Positions 9,026-16,839 of a DNA stretch of 64,000 bases are shown piece after piece. Under the pieces are notes generated by a model that was not told the DNA's origin, did no database searches, and was given only the letters and a program-made list of their open reading frames with translations. The position numbers and the translations under genes were made by a program. This DNA comes from Sphingomonas lacunae (GTDB lineage Bacteria; Pseudomonadota; Alphaproteobacteria; Sphingomonadales; Sphingomonadaceae): NCBI RefSeq assembly GCF_012979535.1, contig NZ_CP053015.1:2542001-2606000 (forward strand), in the 5' to 3' direction. Numbering within the stretch: position 1 is the first letter of the stretch; each line of letters starts with the position of its first letter.

Positions 9026-9484
9026 CTATTCGCTGAGCCGGTCGACCTCAGCCTCACTCAGCGACCCCGGCACGATCATAACGGTTACGGGCAAGCTGCC
9101 TGAATCATGGCCGGTGAAGTGGGCGACCAGCGGCCCCGGTGGACCACTCGCCGCAGCACCCAATACCAGCGCGGCGATTTCGCTGTCTTCGGAGATTATC
9201 TCGCGCACAATGCTTGCGGCATCACCCTGCCGTACGCTGACACGCGGCATGATGGCATGGGCCGAGGCCAGCGCATTTGCTGCCGCCTTCACCACTGCTT
9301 CCGCCTTTTCCCGGGCTTCATCCTCGATCGTGGCCTGCACACCACCCCAGGCGACAAATTGAGAGGGCTCCGTCACGGCAACCAGATGGACATTGCCACC
9401 CGTGCGTTGGGCCCGGCGCGCGGCAAAGCGCTGTGCCAATCGGGCTTCGTTACTGTCATCGACGACGACCAGATAGGTCCGCAT
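9026..9484 (-). CDS. Universal stress protein (UspA family)
   Basis: A 152-residue single Usp domain. It begins MRTYLVVVDDSNEARLA with the typical first strand and Asp, and has the central acidic helix and the VLGAAASG segment at the position of the ATP-binding G-x2-G-x9-G(S/T) loop, though the loop is only loosely conserved (SGPPGPLVAHFTGHDSGSLP). Such proteins are cytoplasmic and respond to starvation or oxidative stress; the exact role is unknown. It is convergent with rnr (9 nt apart) and divergent from pdhC. Confidence 0.82.
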   Translation of the reverse strand: MRTYLVVVDDSNEARLAQRFAARRAQRTGGNVHLVAVTEPSQFVAWGGVQATIEDEAREKAEAVVKAAANALASAHAIMPRVSVRQGDAASIVREIISEDSEIAALVLGAAASGPPGPLVAHFTGHDSGSLPVTVMIVPGSLSEAEVDRLSE

Positions 9485-9609
9485 CGCATCAATCCCCTGC
9501 CTGTGTAGGAACGGCCAAGCTGCGCCGGAATTCGTATAAAGACAAGCGGGGAACCCGGATCAACGGCAAAGCGCTTGACCCGGAAGGGTTGATCGGTTGA
9601 ACAGCCCCC

Positions 9610-9624
9610 ATGACGCAGCGTCAT
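9610..9624. promoter_or_regulatory. Perfect 7-1-7 palindrome upstream of pdhC (operator candidate)
   Basis: ATGACGC-A-GCGTCAT, ending 46 nt before the pdhC start. Size and position suit a dimeric repressor site. No convincing -10 box was found near it, and the cognate regulator is unknown. Confidence 0.4.
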
Positions 9625-9670
9625 TCCCGCGCTAAGGGTGTGGCGAACAAGACAGAGGATAGCGACACCC

Positions 9671-10951
9671 ATGCCCGTCGAACTCAGGATGCCGGCCCTT
9701 TCCCCGACAATGGAAGAAGGCACACTTGCCCGTTGGCTGGTCAAGGAAGGCGACAGCATCTCTTCGGGCGATCTCCTCGCAGAGATTGAGACCGACAAGG
9801 CGACCATGGAGTTTGAATCGATCGACGAAGGCACGGTCACGCAAATCCTCGTTCCCGCCGGCACGGAAAATGTGAAGGTGGGGCAGGTCATCGCCATCAT
9901 CGCCGCCGAGGGTGAGGATGCCAGCGCCGCTCCCGCTGCCAAGGTTGCGACGTTCCCTGCCGCTGAGCCTTCACCTGCACCAGCTCCTGCTGCCACTCAA
10001 ACGACATCTGCTCAGACCCCGGCGCCGAGGCCCGCTGAAGCCCCCACAGGCACCCGTATCAAGGCATCGCCACTGGCCAAGCGCATCGCCGCCGCCAAAG
10101 GCGTTGACCTGGCCAGTATCAGCGGCACGGGCCCCAATGGCCGCATCGTCAAGGCCGATGTCGATGGTGCCAGCCCGGCACAGGCTTCAACAGCCCCGGC
10201 CATACAGCCTGCGACCTTCTCCTCGCCCGCGGCCACTCCTGTCGCGCTCCCCGATTTCGGTATCCCGCACGAGGACGTCAAACTGTCCAACATGCGCAAG
10301 ACCATTGCCCGCCGCCTCGCCCAGTCGATGCAGGAGGCGCCGCATATCTATCTCTCTGTCGATGTCCGGCTTGATGCCTTGCTCAAGCTTCGCGCTGACC
10401 TCAACGCCAGCCTCGAAGCACGCGGTATCAAGCTGTCGGTCAACGATATGCTGATCAAGGCGCTAGCGCTGGCGCTTGAACAGGTTCCGCAGTGCAACGT
10501 CAGCTTTGTGGGCGATACCTTGCGCCAATACCACCGCGCCGACATTTCGGTCGCGGTCAGCATCCCTGGCGGCCTGATCACCCCCATCGTCGCCAATGCC
10601 GACGCCAAGTCGCTCTCCGCCATCGCCACGGAGATGAACGACCTCGCCGCCCGGGCCAAGGCGGGCAAGCTGCAACCCAGCGAGTATCAGGGCGGCACTG
10701 CCTCGATTTCGAATATGGGTATGATGGGGATCAAGCAGTTCACCGCAGTCATCAACCCGCCGCAAGCCATGATCCTTGCCGTCGGCGCGGGGGAAAAGCG
10801 CCCCTATATCGTCGACGACGCCCTGTCGGTCGCCACAGTGATGACCTGCACCGGCAGTTTCGACCACCGCGCCATCGACGGCGCTGACGGCGCGCAGTTG
10901 ATGAGCGCCTTCAAGGCTTTAGTGGAAAAGCCCTTGGGACTGGTGGCCTGA
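9671..10951 (+). CDS. pdhC: Pyruvate dehydrogenase E2, dihydrolipoamide acetyltransferase
   Basis: A 426-residue E2 core subunit that transfers acetyl groups from lipoate to CoA. One lipoyl domain (residues 1-78) has the lipoylation lysine K43 in ETDKATMEF; a Pro/Ala-rich flexible linker follows; the peripheral subunit-binding domain is at ~130-165 ([11 protein letters not shown]); a second Ala/Pro linker leads to the catalytic domain with the active-site signature [11 protein letters not shown] near the C-terminus. ATG 9671 is chosen because it opens the lipoyl domain. E1 genes (pdhA, pdhB) are not adjacent: the upstream neighbour is a divergent stress protein. lpdA follows 49 nt later. Confidence 0.95.
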   Translation: MPVELRMPALSPTMEEGTLARWLVKEGDSISSGDLLAEIETDKATMEFESIDEGTVTQILVPAGTENVKVGQVIAIIAAEGEDASAAPAAKVATFPAAEPSPAPAPAATQTTSAQTPAPRPAEAPTGTRIKASPLAKRIAAAKGVDLASISGTGPNGRIVKADVDGASPAQASTAPAIQPATFSSPAATPVALPDFGIPHEDVKLSNMRKTIARRLAQSMQEAPHIYLSVDVRLDALLKLRADLNASLEARGIKLSVNDMLIKALALALEQVPQCNVSFVGDTLRQYHRADISVAVSIPGGLITPIVANADAKSLSAIATEMNDLAARAKAGKLQPSEYQGGTASISNMGMMGIKQFTAVINPPQAMILAVGAGEKRPYIVDDALSVATVMTCTGSFDHRAIDGADGAQLMSAFKALVEKPLGLVA

Positions 10952-11000
10952 TCTGCCCGTTTGCTCGTGAGTGATAGCTGACAGATTGCGGAGTATATTT

Positions 11001-12395
11001 GTGACCACCACCTACGACCTCATCGTTCTCGGCTCCGGTCCCGGCGGCTATGTCGCCGCCATCCGCGCGGCACAGTTGGGGCTGAAAACCGCGATTGTCG
11101 AGCGAGAGAGTCTGGGCGGCATCTGCCTCAACTGGGGCTGCATCCCGACCAAGGCACTGCTGCGCTCGGCCGAAATCTATCATTATATGCGGCATGCCGG
11201 TGATTATGGTCTGATCGCGCAGGGGATCAGCGCGGACATCGACGCGGTGGTCAAGCGCTCGCGGGGGGTCGCCAAACAGCTAAATCAGGGCGTCACCCAC
11301 CTGATGAAGAAGAACAAGATCGCCGTTCACATGGGTGAGGGCGTCCTGACCGCTCCGGGAAAGCTGACGGTGACCAAGGACGGCAAAAGCGAAGAGCTGT
11401 CTGCCAAAAACATCATCATCGCTACCGGCGCCCGCGCCCGAGATCTGCCCTTTGCGCCGGCGGATGGCAAGCGCATCTGGACCTATCGTCACGCCATGGT
11501 CCCGCCCGAAATGCCAACCAAGCTTCTGGTCATAGGCTCGGGCGCAATCGGTATCGAATTCGCCAGTTTCTACAACGATATGGGCGCTGATGTTATCGTC
11601 GTCGAAATGATGGACCGCATCGTGCCGGTAGAGGATGCCGAAGTTTCCGACTTCCTCGAAAAGTCGCTGACCAAGCAGGGCATGACCATATTGACCGGTG
11701 CAGCGCTCGAAAGCCTGTCGAGCGACGACAAGGGCGTTACCGCCGCGATCAAGGGCAAGGATGGCAAGGTCGTCAGCGGCCAGTACAGTCATTGCATCGT
11801 CGCCATCGGCATCGTCCCCAACACCGAGAATATCGGTCTGGAGGCGCTCGGCGTCGAGACCAATCGCGGCCACATCGTTACCAATGCGCTGTGCCAGACC
11901 AATGTCGCCGGCCTGTGGGCCATCGGTGATGTCACCGCGCCGCCTTGGCTAGCGCACAAGGCGAGCCATGAGGGTGTCATCGCCGCCGAAGCCATTGCCG
12001 GTGGTCATCCGCATGCAATGGATCCGCGCAACATCCCCGGCTGCACCTATTGCCACCCGCAGATTGCCAGCGTCGGCCTGACCGAAGCCAAGGCAAGGGA
12101 AGCAGGCTATGTGGTCAAGGTCGGCAAATTTCCGTTCATCGGCAACGGCAAGGCCATCGCGCTCGGAGAGGCCGAGGGTTTCATCAAGACCATATTCGAC
12201 GAGGCAACTGGTGAATTGCTGGGTGCCCACATGATCGGCGCCGAAGTCACAGAGTTGATCCAGGGCTATGTCGTCGGCAAGACGCTGGAGACGACGGAAC
12301 GCGAGTTGATGGACACCGTGTTTCCCCACCCCACGCTCAGCGAGATGATGCACGAGAGTGTTCTCTCGGCCTATGGCAAGGCCCTGCATTTCTGA
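11001..12395 (+). CDS. lpdA: Dihydrolipoyl dehydrogenase (E3)
   Basis: A 464-residue FAD/NAD disulfide oxidoreductase that reoxidises dihydrolipoamide. It shows the FAD-binding GSGPGGYVAA, the redox pair C42/C47 in GGICLNWGCIPTK, the NAD-binding GSGAIGIEFASF, the second FAD segment LWAIGDV, and the C-terminal catalytic HPTLSE. The GTG at 11001 is preferred because GGAG lies 8 nt upstream and it opens exactly into the FAD fold. It follows pdhC in the same direction and probably forms an operon, serving pyruvate and possibly other 2-oxoacid complexes. Confidence 0.95.
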   Translation: MTTTYDLIVLGSGPGGYVAAIRAAQLGLKTAIVERESLGGICLNWGCIPTKALLRSAEIYHYMRHAGDYGLIAQGISADIDAVVKRSRGVAKQLNQGVTHLMKKNKIAVHMGEGVLTAPGKLTVTKDGKSEELSAKNIIIATGARARDLPFAPADGKRIWTYRHAMVPPEMPTKLLVIGSGAIGIEFASFYNDMGADVIVVEMMDRIVPVEDAEVSDFLEKSLTKQGMTILTGAALESLSSDDKGVTAAIKGKDGKVVSGQYSHCIVAIGIVPNTENIGLEALGVETNRGHIVTNALCQTNVAGLWAIGDVTAPPWLAHKASHEGVIAAEAIAGGHPHAMDPRNIPGCTYCHPQIASVGLTEAKAREAGYVVKVGKFPFIGNGKAIALGEAEGFIKTIFDEATGELLGAHMIGAEVTELIQGYVVGKTLETTERELMDTVFPHPTLSEMMHESVLSAYGKALHF

Positions 12396-12414
12396 GGCGG
12401 TTTTTTGTTACACA

Positions 12415-12430
12415 TGTGATGTTTGTCACG
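12415..12430 (+). promoter_or_regulatory. CRP/FNR-type half-site pair upstream of the L,D-transpeptidase-like gene
   Basis: TGTGA-N6-TCACG, matching 9 of 10 conserved positions of the classical CRP consensus, next to the self-complementary CACATGTG (12411-12418). It ends 49 nt before the start of the gene at 12480. A chance match is possible. Confidence 0.4.
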
Positions 12431-12479
12431 CGCCCTCGGTGACCGGCCTGTCATTCTGCCCAACGCAGGAGGACAGATC

Positions 12480-13070
12480 ATGTCGATGATTTACACTGAT
12501 CAACAGCTGATCAACCGTGTCGAGACCCATGCCGAGGGCTTTTCCGGCTGGAAAAAGGGCATCTATCTGATCGCCGTCCGGTCCAGTGCCGACATCCCCG
12601 ACGCCTTTGATGACAAGGCCTATGTTTTCGAATGCAAAAAGACTGGCGAGCAGCCTTCCTTCTTCATGGTCGCGACCTGCACCACGCATCCCGGCGTTGA
12701 CGTCCTGAAGCACTATGCGACCAACAAAGACTATAACAAGGCTGGTGCGCCGCTGCTCAAATCGGACACGATCGTCTATGAGAGCCATACGCACGGCAAG
12801 CATCAGGGGAAGTATAACGCCTATCGCCAGACCAAGCCCTTCCCCTACCATCGGGATACCGACAAGGATAACAAGGCGGAGGAACAGGGCCCGGTCACGG
12901 TCGGCAATATCAGCGCCCATGTCCACAGGGCGAGCGCGTTCAAGATCTCTTCCAAGAATCACAACTGGTCGGCCGGCTGCATTGTAATGAATGACCCCAA
13001 CAAGTTTAACGCCTTCATGACGTTCATGGCCAAGCGACCGCTCAGCCTGTGCATTTTGAAACAATTCTGA
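12480..13070 (+). CDS. L,D-transpeptidase-like (YkuD-type) orphan protein
   Basis: A 196-residue protein without signal peptide or membrane helix. Its C-terminal third carries H147/H149 followed by S164-A-G-C167 in NWSAGCIVMND. This matches the His...Ser/Thr-x-Gly-Cys active-site layout of L,D-transpeptidases (YkuD) and resembles phage-associated relatives with IHR...WS-x-GC. The N-terminal 140 residues are not recognisable to me. The start is set by a strong AGGAGGA ribosome site 7 nt before ATG 12480. No neighbouring cell-wall gene explains it, and the lack of a signal sequence is odd for a wall enzyme; it could be a phage-derived or secreted-by-other-route enzyme, or a fold reused for another purpose. 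Confidence 0.55.
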   Translation: MSMIYTDQQLINRVETHAEGFSGWKKGIYLIAVRSSADIPDAFDDKAYVFECKKTGEQPSFFMVATCTTHPGVDVLKHYATNKDYNKAGAPLLKSDTIVYESHTHGKHQGKYNAYRQTKPFPYHRDTDKDNKAEEQGPVTVGNISAHVHRASAFKISSKNHNWSAGCIVMNDPNKFNAFMTFMAKRPLSLCILKQF

Positions 13071-13127
13071 CGTCAGGCGTTGGGCAGGGTTTGACGAGCC
13101 CCACCTGCCGCCGTTACGCAGGGCGTC

Positions 13128-14048
13128 ATGGCACTTGGAACCCACGACTTCGTCCCTGATCCGCGCAATGACGCGATCCTCATCAACGTCAACGGCTCGC
13201 TTTACCCGCGCGCCCAGGCCATGGTCTCTGTCTTCGACAGCGGCTTCATGCTTGGCGATGGCGTGTGGGAGGGGATCCGCGTTCATGCCGGGCGCATGGC
13301 ATTTCTCGATCAGCATCTCGACCGGCTATGGGAAGGCGCGAAGGCGATTGCCATGGACATCGGCATTTCCCGCGCCGAGCTGGAGCAGCGGCTGTTCGAC
13401 ACGATCGACGCCAACGGGATGGACAGTTGTCACATCCGGCTGATGGTCACCCGCGGCATCCGCTCGACCCCCTATCAGGACCCACGGGTAGTCGTCTCGC
13501 CCGCCACCATCGTCATCATCGCGGAGCACAAGGACCCGCTGCCCGCCACGGTCGAAAAGGGCCTGTCGCTGTTCACCGTTCACGTCCGTCGGGGCGACCC
13601 GGCGGTGCAGGATCCCAAATTGAATTCGCACAGCAAGCTGAATTGTATCACCGCCTGCATACAGGCTGCGCAGGCCGGTGCCGACGAAGCCTTGATGCTC
13701 GATCCACATGGCTTTGTCGCCACCTGCAACTCGACCCATTTCTTCATCGTGCGGCGGGGCGAGGTCTGGACCTCAACCGGGGATTATTGCCTTGGCGGAA
13801 TTACCCGCGCCAATGTCATCCGTCTTTGCCGCGAAAATGGCATTCCGGTGTTTGAGCGCAATTTCTCCCTGACCGATGTGTACGGCGCCGACGAGGCTTT
13901 TGTGACCGGCACCTTTGCCGGTGTGGTGCCCGCCCATACCATTGATGGACGCAAGCTGACCGAGGGCAGGGGGCCGATGGTCGAGCGTCTCCAGTCCCTG
14001 TATCGCGCGCATATCGAGCGGGACATAGCCGCGCGGGGCCGCCCATGA
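13128..14048 (+). CDS. Class IV PLP-dependent aminotransferase (branched-chain/D-amino-acid type)
   Basis: A 306-residue fold-type IV transaminase. FDSGFMLGDGVWEGIRV is the typical N-terminal motif, the Schiff-base lysine is probably K164 in DPKLNSHSK (K170 is the alternative), and the PLP phosphate-binding region is LGGITRANVIRLC, followed by the late signature DEAFVTGTFAGVVP. Substrate specificity among BCAT, D-amino acid and aminodeoxychorismate lyase branches cannot be read from sequence. The stop overlaps the next gene by 4 nt (ATGA), so it is translationally coupled to a P-loop protein, a pairing also found as a single fused polypeptide in plants as far as I recall. Confidence 0.85.
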   Translation: MALGTHDFVPDPRNDAILINVNGSLYPRAQAMVSVFDSGFMLGDGVWEGIRVHAGRMAFLDQHLDRLWEGAKAIAMDIGISRAELEQRLFDTIDANGMDSCHIRLMVTRGIRSTPYQDPRVVVSPATIVIIAEHKDPLPATVEKGLSLFTVHVRRGDPAVQDPKLNSHSKLNCITACIQAAQAGADEALMLDPHGFVATCNSTHFFIVRRGEVWTSTGDYCLGGITRANVIRLCRENGIPVFERNFSLTDVYGADEAFVTGTFAGVVPAHTIDGRKLTEGRGPMVERLQSLYRAHIERDIAARGRP

Positions 14049-14782
14049 CCCTGCGCATTTGCATGTGGTCAGGCCCGCGGAACATCTCCACGGCGATGAT
14101 GCGGAGTTTTTCTTCACGCCCAGATTGCGCAGTCAGCGACGAACCCTTCTATGGTTGCTTCCTGAAAGAAAGCGGTGCGCCACACCCGATGGCTGCGGAA
14201 GTAATTGCTGACATGGACTGTGACTGGCACAGCGTCACTGCCGCCTTGTCCGGACCTGCGCCCGCCGGCCAGCCCGTCTGGTATCAGAAGCACATGACCC
14301 ATCACATGGTAGGCCCGGTTCAGCCCGATGACCTTGTCAATTGCATCCACGCTTTCCTGATCCGCGAACCCGCCCGAATGGTCGCCAGTTATCGGAACAA
14401 GCGGGAAAGCGTGACACCGGAAGATCTCGGCTACGCAACCCAACGTGCCTTTTTTGATCGCATCGCCGATCGTTTGGGCCATGCGCCTCCGGTCGTCGAC
14501 AGCGCCGATGTGCTGGCCGATCCGGCAGGTACATTGACGGCACTGTGCACTGCGCTCGGTATCCCTTGGAACCCGGCGATGCTCGCATGGCCTTCCGGTA
14601 TACATCCTGATGACGGTATCTGGGCGAGCCACTGGTATGACGCGGTGGCCGCGAGCAGCGGTTTCCAGAAACCCGACGATCGCCCCATCACCCTTGATGA
14701 GCAGGCCGCTGTCGTGGCCGACGCCTGTCAGCCTGACTATCAGCATCTCGCGCGCCACCGCATCAGGGCAGACGCCATTTGA
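14045..14782 (+). CDS. P-loop sulfotransferase-like protein coupled to aminotransferase
   Basis: A 245-residue protein opening with a sulfotransferase-type P-loop (MWSGPRNISTAMMRSF, residues 7-22), then SDEPFYG and the mid-protein IREPARMVASYRNKRESV, which resembles the 3'-phosphate-binding Arg/Ser segment of PAPS-dependent sulfotransferases. Members are usually annotated sulfotransferase family or HAD-like with no known substrate. Starts by a 4-nt ATGA overlap with the aminotransferase and ends in a TTGA overlap with the PAP2 gene, so all three are one transcription/translation unit. Catalysis is unproven; a kinase-like activity is also conceivable. Confidence 0.65.
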   Translation: MTLRICMWSGPRNISTAMMRSFSSRPDCAVSDEPFYGCFLKESGAPHPMAAEVIADMDCDWHSVTAALSGPAPAGQPVWYQKHMTHHMVGPVQPDDLVNCIHAFLIREPARMVASYRNKRESVTPEDLGYATQRAFFDRIADRLGHAPPVVDSADVLADPAGTLTALCTALGIPWNPAMLAWPSGIHPDDGIWASHWYDAVAASSGFQKPDDRPITLDEQAAVVADACQPDYQHLARHRIRADAI

Positions 14783-15429
14783 TCAACCGTATTCCCGTAT
14801 GGAGCTGGCCGCTGCTGATGTTTCTCGTTGCAGTGGCCTGGATCATGCTGGTCCACTGGTGCGGCACCTCAGCCATTGACCGGATGCTGATGCTCGAACT
14901 GCGCGGCCTTGCCATATCCGGCCCCCAATCGCTGACCGCCGGCTTTCTCTGGCTCAGCTGGGTCGGCAACGCCGATCAGCGCACGCCGCTTATCCTGCTG
15001 GCAACACTTGCCCTGTACCTCTGGGACCAACGGCGGGCAGCCTTGGCCTTGCCAATCGCCGCATTTGGTTCGACGCTGACCGCCAATGGCGTGATCAAGC
15101 CGCTTGTCGCGCGGGAGCGACCGGACGTTGTGCCATGGCTGACCGATGCTGATGGGTTCAGCTTGCCCAGCGGTCATGCCACTGGATCCATCGCTTTCCT
15201 GCTGATCATATGGATGCTGACTGCAGGCATAGACACACGCAGTGTCCGCATCGGCATTCGCGGTGGCACCATAATCCTTGTCGCGGGCATGGGCGTATCG
15301 CGGGTTTGGCTGGGCGTGCACTGGCCCTCCGACATCATAGCCGGCTGGCTTTGGGGTGGCGCCTTTGCACTCGCCGCGGTCTTGTGCTCGCGCTCGCTGC
15401 CGAAGGGGACTGGGCAGGGCAGGGCCTGA
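14779..15429 (+). CDS. PAP2-family membrane phosphatase
   Basis: A 216-residue integral membrane protein with about five or six hydrophobic helices. The three acid-phosphatase motifs are complete: KPLVARERPD (K-x6-R-P), LPSGHATGS (PSGH) and SRVWLGVHWPSD (SR-x5-H-x3-D). Such enzymes dephosphorylate lipid pyrophosphates or phosphatidic acid at the outer face of the inner membrane. The start is a TTG whose last base pair overlaps the upstream TGA (TTGA), consistent with coupled translation. Substrate (undecaprenyl-PP, phosphatidylglycerol-P or other) is not determined. Confidence 0.85.
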   Translation: MINRIPVWSWPLLMFLVAVAWIMLVHWCGTSAIDRMLMLELRGLAISGPQSLTAGFLWLSWVGNADQRTPLILLATLALYLWDQRRAALALPIAAFGSTLTANGVIKPLVARERPDVVPWLTDADGFSLPSGHATGSIAFLLIIWMLTAGIDTRSVRIGIRGGTIILVAGMGVSRVWLGVHWPSDIIAGWLWGGAFALAAVLCSRSLPKGTGQGRA

Positions 15430-15489
15430 CTGGCAAAAGAGGCGCAAGCGGCAGATTCGCCGTTGAAATGTGACAACGAGGTCGATCCC

Positions 15490-16812
15490 ATGCGCAACCG
15501 CCTTTCCTTCGCCGCAAGTGCGGCGCTGCTGTCCGCCACGGCCCTCTGCGCGCCTGCAACCGCCGAAACCGTCATCACCGCCGCACGCATGGTTGACGTG
15601 TTGACCGGCCAGGTCGTCGAAAATCCTGCCATATTCGTGGGCGATGATGGACGTATCACGTCGATTGCCGATGCCCGCGTCGTTCGCTGGGGTTCTTCGG
15701 TCCACCATATTGACCTTGGTGACCGCACGCTGCTGCCGGGCCTCATCGACATGCACGTCCATCTGGACAGCCTCGCCGAGGAGGGCGGCTATGACTCGCT
15801 GCGCTTTTCGGACCGGTTCTGGGCCTATGTCGCGGCACGCAATGCGCGGGCCATGCTCGATGCCGGTTTCACCACCGTCCGCAATGTCGGCTCGGATGAC
15901 CTCAATGATGTGGGTCTTGCGGAAGCCATTGACGCGGGTGTCGCGATAGGCCCCCGTATCGTGCCGGCGGCGTATGCGCTCGGTGCTACGAGCGGCCATT
16001 GCGACGAGACCTTTCTTCCGATGTCACTGCATACACCGGCTCCCGGTGTCGCGGACGGGCCGCAGGCACTGCGTCAACGCGTCCGCGAAATGCGCCGCAT
16101 GGGCGCACAGGTCATAAAGGTGTGTGCCACAGGCGGCGTCTTTTCGCGCAACACCGAGCCCGGCCAGCAACAGCTGAGCGAAGAGGAACTGCGCGCTATC
16201 GCTGAGGAAGCCCATATGTGGGGCATGCAGGTTGCCGCCCACGCCCATGGCGCGGATGGCATCCGCGCAGCCATTCGCGCCGGGATCGATACCATCGAGC
16301 ACGTCAGTCTGGTGGATGAGGAGGGCATCCGCCTTGCCGCCCGGCGCGAACGGCCGGTGTGGTTCAGCATGGACATTTTCAACACCGATTACACTCAGGC
16401 CGAAGGCGCGCGAAATGGCGTGATGGAAGACAATCTGCGCAAGGACCGGGAGGTTGCCCAGATCCAGCGCGATAATTTCCGTCGTGCTGTTCGCGCCGGC
16501 GTTCCTATGGTGTTCGGATCGGATGCAGGGGTCATGCCTCACGCCACGGCCGGCGGCCAGTTCCGCTATATGGTCGAATATGGAATGACGCCGATCCAGG
16601 CGATCCAGGCGGCAACCCGCAATGCCGCCGAAGCATTGCGCCGTGAAAGGGACATCGGCGCAATCGCGGTGGGCCGCTATGCCGACATCATTGCTGTTGA
16701 CGGTGATCCGCTGACGAATGTCAGGGAACTCGAAAGCGTGGATGCTGTGGTCAAGGGTGGGCAGCTCGTCGAACCCGCATCTCCGCGAGAAGCTGCGCCG
16801 TCAGGTTCCTGA
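15490..16812 (+). CDS. Secreted metal-dependent amidohydrolase
   Basis: A 440-residue amidohydrolase-superfamily protein with a signal peptide (residues 1-26, ending PATAE). Metal ligands are visible: HVHLD after the strand LLPGLIDM, a lysine in the QVIKVCATGG strand (likely carboxylated), AAHAHG, TIEHVS and the distal FGSDAG. This pattern matches the secreted imidazolonepropionase-like/Xaa-Pro dipeptidase branch common in sphingomonads. ATG 15490 is chosen since it opens the signal peptide. It ends 27 nt from the convergent coiled-coil gene. Natural substrate (prolyl dipeptides, lactones, other amides) is unknown. Confidence 0.85.
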   Translation: MRNRLSFAASAALLSATALCAPATAETVITAARMVDVLTGQVVENPAIFVGDDGRITSIADARVVRWGSSVHHIDLGDRTLLPGLIDMHVHLDSLAEEGGYDSLRFSDRFWAYVAARNARAMLDAGFTTVRNVGSDDLNDVGLAEAIDAGVAIGPRIVPAAYALGATSGHCDETFLPMSLHTPAPGVADGPQALRQRVREMRRMGAQVIKVCATGGVFSRNTEPGQQQLSEEELRAIAEEAHMWGMQVAAHAHGADGIRAAIRAGIDTIEHVSLVDEEGIRLAARRERPVWFSMDIFNTDYTQAEGARNGVMEDNLRKDREVAQIQRDNFRRAVRAGVPMVFGSDAGVMPHATAGGQFRYMVEYGMTPIQAIQAATRNAAEALRRERDIGAIAVGRYADIIAVDGDPLTNVRELESVDAVVKGGQLVEPASPREAAPSGS

Positions 16813-16839
16813 GGTACGGCGGCTGCCAGTCGAGCAGGA

